The position numbers and the translations under genes were made by a program. A DNA stretch of 64,000 nucleotides from Azospirillum cavernae (GTDB lineage Bacteria > Pseudomonadota > Alphaproteobacteria > Azospirillales > Azospirillaceae), in contig NZ_QYUL01000001.1 in assembly GCF_003590795.1 (NCBI RefSeq), positions 513,001 through 577,000 on the forward strand. The letters are read 5' to 3'. Below, one piece after another: positions 52,435-61,412 of this stretch. Every line of letters starts with the position of its first letter. Position 1 is the first letter of the stretch. The notes beneath the pieces were generated by a model. That model was given only the letters and a program-made list of their open reading frames with translations. It was not told the origin of the DNA and did no database searches.

Positions 52435-52585
52435 TCATTGGCGAAACGGAACGGTCGGGGCGACCAAACGCCGCGCGCTGGGGCGGGCGTCGCCCGACGC
52501 GGCGTTTTCGTCAAGAAACTGACGCGGAAATTTGCGCCGACTTCTTGCCGTGGGCGTGGCGTTCGTGTATCTCACAACGCGGCGA

Positions 52586-52662
52586 CGGGGTGTAGCGCAG
52601 TCTGGTAGCGCGCCAGTTTTGGGTACTGGAGGTCTCCGGTTCGAATCCGGGCTCCCCGACCA
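52586..52662 (+). tRNA. tRNA-Pro (anticodon TGG)
   Basis: A 77-base cloverleaf beginning CGGGGTGTAGCGCAG and ending CTCCCCGACCA, with encoded CCA. The anticodon stem CCAGT/ACTGG holds loop TTTGGGT, anticodon TGG (52620-52622). GGTTCGAATCC forms the T arm. A strong hit for proline. Confidence 0.95.
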
Positions 52663-52699
52663 CCGCCACAGGAACGATTTTCGAGGGGGACGCCGAGCC

Positions 52700-52996
52700 A
52701 TGAACGTGCGGATCTATCAGCCGACCAAGACGGCGATGCAGTCCGGTCGGGCCAAGACGCACCGCTGGCAGCTCGATTACGAAATCGAGACGCCGCGCCG
52801 CCCGGAACCGCTGATGGGCTGGACCAGCTCCGGCGACACGCTCAACCAGGTACGCCTGATGTTCGAGACGAAGGAAGAGGCCATCGCCTTCGCCGAGCGC
52901 AAGGGCTGGGATTATTCGGTCGCCGACGCGCCGGTGCGCCGCATTCGCCCGCGCAACTACGCCGACAATTTCCGCATGGACCGTCCGCGCGTCTGA
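52700..52996 (+). CDS. NADH dehydrogenase accessory subunit (NDUFS4-like, ETC complex I family)
   Basis: A 98-residue protein of the ETC_C1_NDUFA4/NDUFS4-like family: MNVRIYQPTKTAMQSGRAKT, then WQLDYEIETPRRPEPLMGWTSS, LRLMFETKEEAIAFAERKGWDY-type text and a C-terminal RPRNYADNFRMDRP. The family is a small accessory subunit of respiratory complex I known from mitochondria and alphaproteobacteria, which supports the class assignment of the organism. It lies 37 bp after tRNA-Pro, with a GAGGGGGA site before the ATG. Confidence 0.9.
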   Translation: MNVRIYQPTKTAMQSGRAKTHRWQLDYEIETPRRPEPLMGWTSSGDTLNQVRLMFETKEEAIAFAERKGWDYSVADAPVRRIRPRNYADNFRMDRPRV

Positions 52997-53058
52997 GGCC
53001 TTTGAAGCCCGTGGGTTCACCCTGAATCCACGGCTTGGTCTTTCCCACAAGCTCAGAC

Positions 53059-53135
53059 GGCCCCATAGCTCAGTTGGATAGAGCAATCGCCTTCTAAGCG
53101 ATAGGTCGCTGGTTCGAATCCAGCTGGGGTCGCCA
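53059..53135 (+). tRNA. tRNA-Arg (anticodon TCT)
   Basis: A 77-base cloverleaf from GGCCCCATAGCTCAG to TGGGGTCGCCA. The anticodon stem ATCGC/GCGAT encloses loop CTTCTAA, anticodon TCT. The T arm is GCTGGTTCGAATCCAGC. The CCA end is encoded. Confidence 0.95.
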
Positions 53136-53477
53136 ATTCCCAACGACGCAGCTTTTTTTGCACGGCGTGTTTGCGCTTGCCCTTGCACCCGCAGCGTCGC
53201 GCGGGCTTCCCACCCCACCAAAACAACCCGTTCCGCTCCATTGCGTTGGCGCATTTTTGCGACCTGAACCGGGAAGAACGGCGCTCCGCCAAAATTTTGA
53301 CGCAGATGCGCAAAAGTCTGGAATAAAGAGCGCGCGGGGGACGTTGGCACATCCATGCATCGGGTCATTCTGTGGCCCAGCCCTGGATTGCGGCGCCACA
53401 CCGTCCTGTTCGCTCGGTTCGACGAAGAGGGGGCCGTGGCCGTCGCCATGGCGTGACCGGAACTATCGGGTGCGCGG
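53136..53477. other. Non-coding spacer between tRNA-Arg and the sigma factor
   Basis: 342 bp without a convincing gene; open frames on the minus strand are shadows of the tRNA. GGAAC at 53459-53463 recalls a -35 of ECF-type promoters, but no matching -10 stands at the right distance. The promoter of the sigma-factor gene is presumably here. Confidence 0.45.
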
Positions 53478-53990
53478 TTGAGCAAATTCGGGGTTGATCT
53501 GGAAGTCCACATCGCGTCCTTGCGGCGCTATGCGCGGGCCTTGCTGCGCAACAATCGTGCGGACGCCGAAGATCTGGTGCAGGAGGCCTTGGTGCGCGCG
53601 GTGTCGCGTTCCGACAGCTTCCAGGCGGGGACGAATCTGCGGGCGTGGTTGTTCACCATCCTGCACAACGTCCACGTCAATCAGGTCCGCTCCAAGGCCG
53701 CGCGGCCCGCCGAGGTTGACGTCGACGACGTCGAATCGAAGCTGGTCTCCCCGGCCCGTCAGGAGGAAAGCGTCGAGCTGCGCGAGATGATGCGCCTGGT
53801 CGACGCCTTGCCCGAGGAGCAGCGCAAGGTGCTGCTGCTGGTGGCGCTGGAGGGCCTGAAATACGAGGAGGTCGCCGAGTTGCTCGGCGTGCCGATCGGG
53901 ACCGTCATGTCGCGCCTGTCTCGGGCGCGGGAGGCGATCAGGGCGAAACTGGCGAACGAGGGTGGCGTTGCCCTCCGGCGGGTGAAGTGA
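53478..53990 (+). CDS. ECF-type RNA polymerase sigma factor
   Basis: A 170-residue group IV sigma factor. Region 2 (residues about 8-80) has LRRYARALLRNNRADAEDLV and LRAWLFTILHNVHVNQVRSK; region 4 (residues about 105-160) has LPEEQRKVLLLVALEGLKYEEVA and ELLGVPIGTVMSRLSRAREAI, the helix-turn-helix that binds -35 elements. It starts with TTG at 53478 with a poor ribosome site; no better start is in frame. It is coupled to the membrane anti-sigma gene by a TGATG overlap. Confidence 0.9.
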   Translation: MSKFGVDLEVHIASLRRYARALLRNNRADAEDLVQEALVRAVSRSDSFQAGTNLRAWLFTILHNVHVNQVRSKAARPAEVDVDDVESKLVSPARQEESVELREMMRLVDALPEEQRKVLLLVALEGLKYEEVAELLGVPIGTVMSRLSRAREAIRAKLANEGGVALRRVK

Positions 53991-54931
53991 TGAACGCGCG
54001 ACAGGTGACAGAGGACGATCTCCACGCCTATGTGGATGGGCAACTCGACAGCAACCGCCGTTTGGCGGTGGAACGCTGGTTGGCCGACGACGACGAGGCG
54101 GCGGCCCGCGTCGAGGATTACCGAACGCAAACCGCGCTGCTGCACGACCTGTTCGACAGCGTTCTGCGCGAACCGCCCAGCGACGCGGTGCAGGATCTGA
54201 CCGACCGGCTGAAAGGCCGCTTGGCCTTCAACGACAACCGTCCGGCGTGGCACGCCCGCCCGCTGGTCCGTTTCGCCGCCGCCGTGCTGTTGCTGGTGGC
54301 CGGGGCTGGCGGCGGTTGGATCGGGCGCGGCGTTCAGACCGTCTCCCCGGCGGGGCAGCAGCGCCAGACCTTGGCGACCTTCGCCGAGGAGGCGACCCAG
54401 GCCCACCGCTTCTACACCGCCGACGAACGCTTTCAGGTGGAACTGGGCGCCGACAATCAGGACGAGTTGAACGGCTGGCTGTCCAAACGGGTCGGGCGCG
54501 ACGTTTTTGGTCCCGATCTGGGCCGCATCGGCTTTCGGCTCATCGGCGGCCGGTCCTTGCCGACCGATCTGGGGGCCGGCGCGCAATACATGTACATCAA
54601 CGAGGCCAACAAGCGGATCACGCTGTTTGTCGGCGCACCGCAATCGGGCAACCCATCGACCTTCAGCTTCACGCAAAACGGCGACGTCGCCACCTTCTAT
54701 TGGGTGGAAGGGACGTTGTCCTACGCGCTGGCCGGACGCTTGTCGAAAGAGGAGTTGTTGGAGATCGCCAAGGCGGTTTACAGCGACGTCAAGGCCGGTC
54801 CCCCCCGCCGCCCGCCGCCTAGCGAGCCGCAGCCGCGCCCAGCGGAGACGGCCCCGCAACAGCCGCAGATGCAAGACGCCCCGGCCGCCGTCCAGCCGAT
54901 CAGCGACACGCAAAAGCCCAAGGACAGTTGA
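53990..54931 (+). CDS. Membrane anti-sigma factor
   Basis: A 313-residue protein. The N-terminal part (residues 1-75: TEDDLHAYVDGQLDSNRRLAVERWL) is the cytoplasmic sigma-binding helical domain of anti-sigma factors; a single membrane helix follows near residues 90-110 (FAAAVLLLVAGAGGGWIG); the rest is a periplasmic domain ending in a Pro/Gln-rich tail. The ATG at 53990 overlaps the sigma stop by one base. It would hold the sigma factor until an envelope signal arrives. No zinc-binding HxxxCxxC is evident. Confidence 0.85.
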   Translation: MNARQVTEDDLHAYVDGQLDSNRRLAVERWLADDDEAAARVEDYRTQTALLHDLFDSVLREPPSDAVQDLTDRLKGRLAFNDNRPAWHARPLVRFAAAVLLLVAGAGGGWIGRGVQTVSPAGQQRQTLATFAEEATQAHRFYTADERFQVELGADNQDELNGWLSKRVGRDVFGPDLGRIGFRLIGGRSLPTDLGAGAQYMYINEANKRITLFVGAPQSGNPSTFSFTQNGDVATFYWVEGTLSYALAGRLSKEELLEIAKAVYSDVKAGPPRRPPPSEPQPRPAETAPQQPQMQDAPAAVQPISDTQKPKDS

Positions 54932-54943
54932 GCGACCCGGATG

Positions 54944-54979
54944 AAAGGCCGCCTTGTCGCGATCGACAAGGCGGCCTTT
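54944..54979 (+). terminator. Strong hairpin terminator after the anti-sigma gene
   Basis: AAAGGCCGCCTTGTCG (54944-54959) is perfectly complementary to CGACAAGGCGGCCTTT (54964-54979), 16 bp with a four-base loop. A-run and T-run at the ends allow action in both directions. Confidence 0.8.
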
Positions 54980-55085
54980 CGCCTTCTGCGCCGCAATCGC
55001 GAAAAATCGTTGCAATTCATCGCTCTTGCCGCAACGCTGATGGTGGTGATGGGTGGTGTTTGCCAGACGTGAAGGGCGCAGTCCG

Positions 55086-56300
55086 ATGAGTCGGAACCAG
55101 ATCGACCCCCAGCTTGACGCGCAAATCAAGGGTGCGCGCATCCTGATTGTGGATGACAATTCATCCAATGTTGAGTTGTTGCGCGAGATTCTGACCCACG
55201 ACGGCTACACCCGCATTCTGGGGGAAACCGACCCGCGCAAGGTCCCGGCGCTGTGCGAAGCGGAAGCGTTCGACCTTCTGCTCATCGACATCCGCATGCC
55301 ACACATGAGCGGGTTTGAGCTGATGGAGCGGGTGCGCCCGATCTTCGGCGGCGATTACGTGCCGATTCTGGTGCTGACCGCCCAGACTGACCAGGACACC
55401 CGGCGCAAGTCGCTGGAACTCGGCGCCAACGACTTTCTGACCAAACCCTTCATCGCCTGGGAGTTGCTCCACCGCGTCCGCAACATGGTGGAGATCCGCA
55501 CCCTCTACCGTCGCGCCGCCGACCAGAATCGCGAATTGGAGCGGCGGGTGTCGGAACGCACCGCCGAATTGACCAGCGCGCTGGAGGTCGCGCGTCAGGC
55601 CGACCGCGCCAAGCTGGATTTCCTGTCGGTGATGAGCCACGAGCTGCGCACGCCCTTGAACTCCATCATCGGTTTCGCCGACGTGCTGGGCAGCGAATCG
55701 ATGGGCAAGCTCGGCAACCCGGACTATGTCGAATACGTCAAGATGATCGAGGAAAGCGGCAAATCGCTGCTGACCATGGTCAACAACATTCTGGACTACA
55801 CGCGCGGCTCCACCGGCTCCATCGAGTTGCAGGAATCCGACGTCAATCTGCCGCAGCTTCTGACCAACTGCATGGATTTGCTGGCGGCCAAGGCCGAGGG
55901 CAAGCGGTTGGCGGTGACGGCGCAACCGACCCCGTCGCTCCATCTGCGGGCCGACCGGCGGCGGTTGCGGGAAATGATCCTCAACGTCCTCGACAACGCG
56001 GTGAAATTCACCCCGCCCGACGGCGGCGTCTGGGTTGGCGCCGAACGGCGCGGCGACGCGGTGGCCATCGTCGTGCGCGACAACGGCCCCGGCATCGCGC
56101 CCGACCTGCTGGGCCGCATCTTCAACCCCTTTACCCAGGCCGAACGCACGCTGGTGCGCCAGCATGAGGGGATCGGCTTGGGCCTGCCCATCGTCCGCCG
56201 TCTGGCCGAGTTGCACGGCGGCACGGTCGAACTGACCAGCGCGCCGCAGCAGGGAACCGAGGTTGTGATCCTCCTGCCGGCGGAACGTTTGCTTGGGTGA
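55086..56300 (+). CDS. Receiver-histidine kinase fusion protein
   Basis: A 404-residue soluble signalling protein. Residues 17-135 are a receiver domain (phospho-acceptor Asp68 in LLLIDIRMPHMSG, Lys120 in DFLTKPF), a coiled linker follows, then a HisKA domain (His185 in SVMSHELRTPL) and an HATPase domain (LNVLDNAVKFT, RDNGPGIAPDLLGRIF, GIGLGLPIVRRL). The receiver comes first, as in orphan kinases controlled by phosphorylation of their own receiver. I use the ATG at 55086; a GTG at 55053 would add 11 residues. It may connect to a stress or cell-cycle network. Confidence 0.9.
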   Translation: MSRNQIDPQLDAQIKGARILIVDDNSSNVELLREILTHDGYTRILGETDPRKVPALCEAEAFDLLLIDIRMPHMSGFELMERVRPIFGGDYVPILVLTAQTDQDTRRKSLELGANDFLTKPFIAWELLHRVRNMVEIRTLYRRAADQNRELERRVSERTAELTSALEVARQADRAKLDFLSVMSHELRTPLNSIIGFADVLGSESMGKLGNPDYVEYVKMIEESGKSLLTMVNNILDYTRGSTGSIELQESDVNLPQLLTNCMDLLAAKAEGKRLAVTAQPTPSLHLRADRRRLREMILNVLDNAVKFTPPDGGVWVGAERRGDAVAIVVRDNGPGIAPDLLGRIFNPFTQAERTLVRQHEGIGLGLPIVRRLAELHGGTVELTSAPQQGTEVVILLPAERLLG

Positions 56301-56311
56301 AGCGCTGGGCG

Positions 56312-57076
56312 TCAGTGAAAGGTGAAGGCTTCCGGCGCGCCGCCGACGCGGGCGACCAGACCGCCGCCGTTGGGAACCAGCCGCCAGGAGTCGCGCTGGG
56401 CGTCCACCGGCTCCGACACCACAATCAGGCCGTTGTCGCTGTTGCGCCAATAGAGGCTGGGCGGCTTGTTGTCCGACGCCCAGCGCACCGCCCACACCCG
56501 TTCGCCATCGGTCCAGGTGGCGGTGAAGCGCAGCGGTGAACGGATGCCGCTCGCCGTCATTTCGTCGCGGATGTCGTGCAGCACCGATTGGAAGGCGCCG
56601 ACCGAATCCTCTTCCAACCCACGGCCCAGCGCGGTCAGGAAAATCGCCTCGCTGTCGGTGGTGCCGGTGCGCGAGGCGTAGAGATGATCGGGGATCATCG
56701 CCTCGACCCGGCGGCGCAAGTGACACCAGTCACCGACCTGCCCATTGTGCATGAACAGAAAGCGCCCGGCCTTGAAGGGGTGGCAGTTGGCGCGGCTGAC
56801 CGCCGTTCCCGTCGCCGCGCGGACATGGGCGAAAAACAAGTGCGAGCGGACATGGCTGCAAATCGACTGCAAATTCTCGTCCGACCAAGCCGGGCGAACC
56901 TCGCAGTAACGGCCCGGCTCGCTGCGCTCGCTGTACCAGCCGACGCCGAACCCATCGCCGTTGGTTTCGGTCTTCGCCTCCGACGCGTGCATGGATTGTT
57001 CGATCAGCGAATGGCAGGGGGTGCTGACCAGGGATTCCAGCAGCACCGGCTCGCCGCAATAGGCAAGAAAACGACA
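56312..57076 (-). CDS. Class II glutamine amidotransferase (YafJ-like)
   Basis: A 254-residue Ntn-type glutamine amidotransferase domain standing alone. Cys2 (MCRFLAYCGEP) becomes the N-terminal nucleophile after Met removal; ETNGDGFGVGWY near residue 37, FAHVRAATGT near residue 83 and HNGQVGDW near residue 110 complete the glutaminase site. The start at 57076 is chosen because it puts the Cys second. The acceptor is unknown. It ends 11 bp from the kinase gene, which is convergent. Confidence 0.9.
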   Translation of the reverse strand, partial: CRFLAYCGEPVLLESLVSTPCHSLIEQSMHASEAKTETNGDGFGVGWYSERSEPGRYCEVRPAWSDENLQSICSHVRSHLFFAHVRAATGTAVSRANCHPFKAGRFLFMHNGQVGDWCHLRRRVEAMIPDHLYASRTGTTDSEAIFLTALGRGLEEDSVGAFQSVLHDIRDEMTASGIRSPLRFTATWTDGERVWAVRWASDNKPPSLYWRNSDNGLIVVSEPVDAQRDSWRLVPNGGGLVARVGGAPEAFTFH

Positions 57077-57229
57077 CATCGACAGGCGCACCTTTGAAAG
57101 CCGCGCGGAAGTGAGTGCGTCAATTTGACCAGAACCCCGTTGTAAAACAAGACGTCCTCTTCATCAAACCGTCACAACGGGAGCGGGTGTGGCTTTTCTG
57201 CCGTGCGCGAGCGCTGATTGTTTGCAAGG

Positions 57230-57964
57230 TCAACGTTTTGGTTCGGGGGGCGCCTGGGTCTCGATGGTCCATTTGCCGTCCTTGAACTCCAGCTTGGCGG
57301 CGTAGCTGCTGGCGGTGATGGCGGACAGTACGGTGTCCCACTGGCGGTGGGGCAGGCGGTTGATGTCGAAATTGCGCGCGGTCGGAACCCGGTGCGGCGA
57401 CCAATAATAGGTGACGCCGCCGCCCAGCAACAGCGCCGCCCCGGCCAGAAAGCCGACGGCGGCGGCGGCCAGTTGCAGCGGGATGGCGGGCGACAGCCGT
57501 TTCATCCGGCGGCTGGTCAGGATGGCGTGAAAGCGCACATGGCCTTGCGGCGCCCAGGCGGGAACGATCAGGCCGAACGGACGGTCGCCCACCCGGTCGG
57601 CGGGCTGCACCACCGCCATGCGGCTTTGCACCTCGCGGCTGCGGGTTTCCGACAGCAGCGCGCCGACGGGGCGCCCGTTGCGCACCGTCAGCTCGAACAC
57701 CCGCCGCCCGGACGGCACCAGCGCGACGCCGCCGGGGTTGGCGTCGATCTCCTTGGCCAAGGCGGGCAGGAAGGAGTAACCGGGGCCGCCCTCGTGAATT
57801 TCATAGAGATAACCGCTCCACAGCGGTTCAACCGCGTACCAGCAGCTTTCGGAGCTTTTCAGGCAGCGACGGCCAAAGGCGCGCGCGTAGGATTCGGCGT
57901 CCTTGCGCTCGACGCCTTCCAAATAGCCAAACATCACGTTGGTGGCCTGCCGGGCGCCGGGCAC
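57230..57964 (-). CDS. Conserved hypothetical membrane-anchored protein
   Basis: A 244-residue protein I do not recognise. The N-terminal half starts near MFGYLEGVERKDAESYARAF and includes SSESCWYAVEPLWSGYLYEIHEG; a membrane helix lies near residues 170-190 (LAAAAVGFLAGAALLLGGGV); a C-terminal tail with YAAKLEFKDGKWTIET follows. I place the start at the GTG at 57964, with AAGGGGG four bases before it; a GTG at 58048 would add 28 residues. Its location between two unrelated genes gives no function. Confidence 0.7.
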   Translation of the reverse strand: MPGARQATNVMFGYLEGVERKDAESYARAFGRRCLKSSESCWYAVEPLWSGYLYEIHEGGPGYSFLPALAKEIDANPGGVALVPSGRRVFELTVRNGRPVGALLSETRSREVQSRMAVVQPADRVGDRPFGLIVPAWAPQGHVRFHAILTSRRMKRLSPAIPLQLAAAAVGFLAGAALLLGGGVTYYWSPHRVPTARNFDINRLPHRQWDTVLSAITASSYAAKLEFKDGKWTIETQAPPEPKR

Positions 57965-58152
57965 CGATCCCCCTTGTTCAAAACCGCTGAACCGCACCAA
58001 ATCCGGTGGAACGGATCGGCGACGGCCCCCCAAATATGGACTTTTCACCCCCGTCTGTCAGTAGGGGCGGGGACGGGACAAGTCAACATGGAAAGGCTTT
58101 GGCTTGGGTGGTGTTGACTTGGGCGGCGGTTTGCGTAACGTCCGCCACCGGC

Positions 58153-58749
58153 ATGATGGACGACCACAGCGACGATTGGCCCCGCGCGCGCCTGACCCGG
58201 CGGGGGATGTTGACCGGGCTGGCGGCGGCGGCGGCGCTGGCGGCGCAGACGCGCCCGTCGCAGGCGCTCGACACGACCGTCCCGCAATGGCTGACCGTTC
58301 CGCGTCGGCTGGTGATGCGCAATCTGAACACCGGCGAGCGGTTGAACACGCTGTTCTGGCGCGATGGCGCGTATGATCCCGCCGGGCTGGCGACGGTCGA
58401 TCATTTTTTCCGCGATTGGCGCACCGGCGAGACGGTGCAGACGGCGGCCTCGCTGCTCGACATCCTGTGGCGTTTGCAAATGGCGGCGCGCTTCACCGTG
58501 CCGCTGGAGGTGCTGTCCGGCTATCGCTCCGTCCAAACCAATGAGATGCTGCGGCGGACGATGGGCGAAAGCGTGGCGCACCGCAGCTTCCACATCCGGG
58601 CGATGGCGGCGGACATCCGTTTGCCCGGCCTGTCCTCGCTGGCGGTGGCGCATTACGCGAACGGGCTGGGGCTGGGCGGGGTCGGCTATTACCCCGACAG
58701 CAATTTCGTCCACATCGACAGCGGCCCGCGCCGGGTGTGGATTCGCTGA
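58153..58749 (+). CDS. DUF882 / YcbK-like M15-type murein peptidase homolog
   Basis: A 198-residue protein with a twin-arginine signal (RLTRRGMLTGLAAAAALAAQ) and the DUF882 core: VPLEVLSGYRSVQTNEMLRR, then SFHIRAMAADIRLPGLS and NFVHIDSGPRR. The His, Asp and His of these last two segments match the zinc ligands of M15 D-Ala-D-Ala-type peptidases. It would act in the periplasm on peptidoglycan. The start at 58153 (ATGATG) has no clear ribosome site. Confidence 0.85.
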   Translation: MMDDHSDDWPRARLTRRGMLTGLAAAAALAAQTRPSQALDTTVPQWLTVPRRLVMRNLNTGERLNTLFWRDGAYDPAGLATVDHFFRDWRTGETVQTAASLLDILWRLQMAARFTVPLEVLSGYRSVQTNEMLRRTMGESVAHRSFHIRAMAADIRLPGLSSLAVAHYANGLGLGGVGYYPDSNFVHIDSGPRRVWIR

Positions 58750-58777
58750 GGCCGATTTACGAAGGCTGGGCTGGTCG

Positions 58778-59812
58778 TCACCACACCACGCGCGGCACCG
58801 ACGCGATTTTCAGCGGGCCGAGGAACAGGGAATGGTTCTGCACCGTCACCGGGGTGGTGAGGACGGGCGCGCCGCCGGGGCCGGTTGGGCGGGACAGCAT
58901 GGTCAGGACCGTGCGCGCCATCGCCGCGTCGTTCGGGCGCATCATCGGCTTGACCGCGTTCAGCGCGGCGGGCGCGCCGTGGATTTCCGCCGTCAGGGCG
59001 GCTTGCGGCTGAAGCTCCCCATCCAGCGCCAGCGTGCCGTTGAGCGCGATGGCCAGCGGCCCCCAATCCAGTGCCAGCCGATCCAACTGCACGGTCCCGC
59101 CGTCGCGGCTCCAGGCCGACAGGCTGACCGGCTCGGGCTGGGGCAGGCGGCCCAACACGCGGGCGGAGAGTTCGGCCCGCTTGACGTCGCGGCCCAGCGA
59201 CGAGGGCGCGCTGTCGGGCAGGGTCATGCCGTTCGCCGTCACGCCGATGGTCAGGCCGGTGGCGGCGTTCGTGTCGGGCGGCGTGTTCGGCTGCGCGGCG
59301 GTGAGGTCGAGCGAGGCGATGGGCAGCGGCAGGTTCAGCGCTTGGGCCGTCAGGTCGGTGAAGCTCAGGCGCAGGTTTTCCAGCGTGCCGTTCATCGTCC
59401 ACACCGCCTGTCCGCCGCCGCCGCCGCGCGCGGTCACATCCAGCGGCGGTTGCCCGGCCTGAACCAGCGTCACCCGCTGTTCGCCCGGCAGGCTCAAGGT
59501 CACGTGGGTGACGTCCCAAGGCGCAGCTTCCGCCACCAGACGGGCGCCGCGCCATTCCGCGCCGCGCGTCGCCAGATGCGGTTGCTCCAGCGCCGCGCGC
59601 AGGGTGAAGGGGAATCCGTCCACCGACAGCCCGCCGTGATCGGCCAAGCCGCCGTTGGCCCGCTGCTGGTCGATCCAGGCCAGCACCCCGCGCTCGACCG
59701 CGCGGGCGGCCTGCTGCCACCACAGCGCGTAGCCAACCGGGGGCAGGGCGATGAGGACCGCCAGAATCACAATCAGGCGGCTGCGGAGCTTGGGAAAGCG
59801 CATCGGTGGCAT
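58778..59812 (-). CDS. DUF2125-family membrane-anchored protein
   Basis: A 344-residue protein with an N-terminal membrane helix (LIVILAVLIALPPVGYALWW) and a periplasmic domain of repeated beta strands, as in the DUF2125 family of alphaproteobacteria (LSVDGFPFTLRAALEQPHLA near residue 60 is characteristic). Function unknown; an AsmA-like role in the envelope has been suggested for related folds, but that is not shown here. It is convergent with the DUF882 gene. Confidence 0.82.
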   Translation of the reverse strand: MPPMRFPKLRSRLIVILAVLIALPPVGYALWWQQAARAVERGVLAWIDQQRANGGLADHGGLSVDGFPFTLRAALEQPHLATRGAEWRGARLVAEAAPWDVTHVTLSLPGEQRVTLVQAGQPPLDVTARGGGGGQAVWTMNGTLENLRLSFTDLTAQALNLPLPIASLDLTAAQPNTPPDTNAATGLTIGVTANGMTLPDSAPSSLGRDVKRAELSARVLGRLPQPEPVSLSAWSRDGGTVQLDRLALDWGPLAIALNGTLALDGELQPQAALTAEIHGAPAALNAVKPMMRPNDAAMARTVLTMLSRPTGPGGAPVLTTPVTVQNHSLFLGPLKIASVPRVVW

Positions 59813-59923
59813 GTCCGTTCCGTGTCGGTCCTGTTATAGCGACGACGGCCCCGCCATGCTAGGCTTGGGGACTTGTTTTGTCTGTGGCCTCTTTGCGCCC
59901 TCCGCCGTTTTGTTTGTCGGATC

Positions 59924-60511
59924 ATGCCCCTTCACACGCAGGCATCCCCGCCCGATTGGTCATCGGACATCACGCTGGCGCCCGGCGCCGATCTGTGGGT
60001 GTTCGCCTATGGGTCGCTGATGTGGAACCCCGGTTTCCCCTACATCGAGCGCCATGTGGCGACCTTGAGCGGCTATCACCGGCGCTTTTGCGTCGCCTCA
60101 CACCGCTATCGCGGCACGCCGGAGACTCCGGGGCTGGTGTTGGGGTTGGACCATGGCGGATCCTGCCGGGGCATCGTCTTCCGCATCGCCGCCGCCGAGG
60201 TTCCCGCCGCCCTGGATTACCTATGGGACCGCGAGATGACCAACCGCGTTTACCGCCCGCTGTTCCGCCGCTTGCGGCGACGCGACGGCAAGGCGGTGGA
60301 GGCCTGCTGCTTCGTCGTCGACCGCCAGCATTATCAATATTGCGGCGGGTTGGACGAGGCGTCGGTCATTCAGCGCATCGCCCGCTGTTGCGGCCAGCGC
60401 GGCCCGAACGTCGAGTATCTCGCCAACACCGTCAGCCATCTTGACGCGCTGGGCATTCCCGACGCGGCGCTGCGGCGGATTTACGCCGGGGTGCGGCAAA
60501 CGACCGACTGA
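59924..60511 (+). CDS. ChaC-like gamma-glutamylcyclotransferase
   Basis: A 195-residue protein of the ChaC family with the substrate-binding loop VFAYGSLMWNPGF near residue 25 and the FRIAAAEVPAALDYLWDREM segment near residue 90. ChaC enzymes split glutathione into 5-oxoproline and Cys-Gly. The start at 59924 is the first ATG that fits the domain; codons from 59873 form a hydrophobic leader of doubtful use. It is divergent from the DUF2125 gene and convergent with the LysR gene. Confidence 0.88.
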   Translation: MPLHTQASPPDWSSDITLAPGADLWVFAYGSLMWNPGFPYIERHVATLSGYHRRFCVASHRYRGTPETPGLVLGLDHGGSCRGIVFRIAAAEVPAALDYLWDREMTNRVYRPLFRRLRRRDGKAVEACCFVVDRQHYQYCGGLDEASVIQRIARCCGQRGPNVEYLANTVSHLDALGIPDAALRRIYAGVRQTTD

Positions 60512-60526
60512 GGCGACCGACCGCGC

Positions 60527-61402
60527 TCAACCGCCGATCAAATCCCGTTCGGCGTTCATGATGGCGATCACCGCGTCCATCACCGCGCGCACCCGCGCCG
60601 ACCGCCGCAGATCGCGGTGAACCAGCAGCCACAGCGCGCGCGGTTCCGGTTCGCTGTCGGTCGGAATCGCCACCAGCGCCGGGTCGCTGCGGCCCAGGAA
60701 ATGCGGGATGGCGGCGACCCCGGCGTCGGCCCGCGCGGCGGCGTGCAGGCTCGCCAAATCATTGGCCCGAAAGGCGAAGGGCCGCCCGGCGGCGGCGGCG
60801 CGCAGCCAGCGCTGTTGCGGCACATGGTCCATGCTGTCGTCGTAACCGATGAACTCCCAATCGGCGGGCGCGCGGCGGTCCCGATAGGCGGGCGTGGCGT
60901 AGAGGCCATAGCCCATCGCCCCCAGCCGCCGGGCGACCAGCCCATCATCCTCAGGGTCATCGAGACGGATGGCGAGATCGGCCTCTCGCCGGGTCAGGCT
61001 GACGCGGCGGGCGTCGCCGACCAGTTCGACCACCAGCTTGGGCAGGGTCTGGCGCAGGCGGGCCAGACGCAGGGCGAGGAAATGGCTGGCGAAGACCGGC
61101 GGGGCCGACAGGCGCACGGTTCCGGCGGGTTCCCCGGCCTGCCCGCGCGCGTGGCGTTCCAGCGCCAGAACGGCGTCCTCGACCCGTCCGGCCAGTTCGG
61201 CGATGTCCTCCCCCTCCGCCGTCGGGACATAGCCGCGCGGCAGACGGTCGAACAGCTTGACGCCGAGTTCACTTTCCAGCGCCGCCACCCGGCGGGCCAC
61301 CGTGCTGTGATCGACGCCAAGGGCGCGGGCGCTGGCCGACAGGCTGCCGCCGCGCGCCAAGGCCAGCAACACGCGCACATCATCCCAATTGAGGCCGGTC
61401 AT
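60527..61402 (-). CDS. LysR-family transcriptional regulator
   Basis: A 291-residue LysR regulator: helix-turn-helix at residues about 5-60 (ARGGSLSASARALGVDHSTVARRVAALE) and an effector domain that follows. It is divergent from the quinone oxidoreductase gene with a symmetrical site between them, the classic arrangement of LysR regulators. Confidence 0.92.
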   Translation of the reverse strand: MTGLNWDDVRVLLALARGGSLSASARALGVDHSTVARRVAALESELGVKLFDRLPRGYVPTAEGEDIAELAGRVEDAVLALERHARGQAGEPAGTVRLSAPPVFASHFLALRLARLRQTLPKLVVELVGDARRVSLTRREADLAIRLDDPEDDGLVARRLGAMGYGLYATPAYRDRRAPADWEFIGYDDSMDHVPQQRWLRAAAAGRPFAFRANDLASLHAAARADAGVAAIPHFLGRSDPALVAIPTDSEPEPRALWLLVHRDLRRSARVRAVMDAVIAIMNAERDLIGG

Positions 61403-61412
61403 CCGCGCAAAA

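Noticed and set aside
52586..53135. tRNA-Pro or tRNA-Arg as integration site of a genomic island
   Set aside because: No integrase gene is adjacent and I found no second copy of either tRNA 3' end within the window.
53459..53480. EcfG-type or self-regulated ECF promoter (GGAAC box)
   Set aside because: GGAAC is present at 53459 but no matching -10 (CGTT or similar) is found 16-17 bp downstream, and the start codon is too close.
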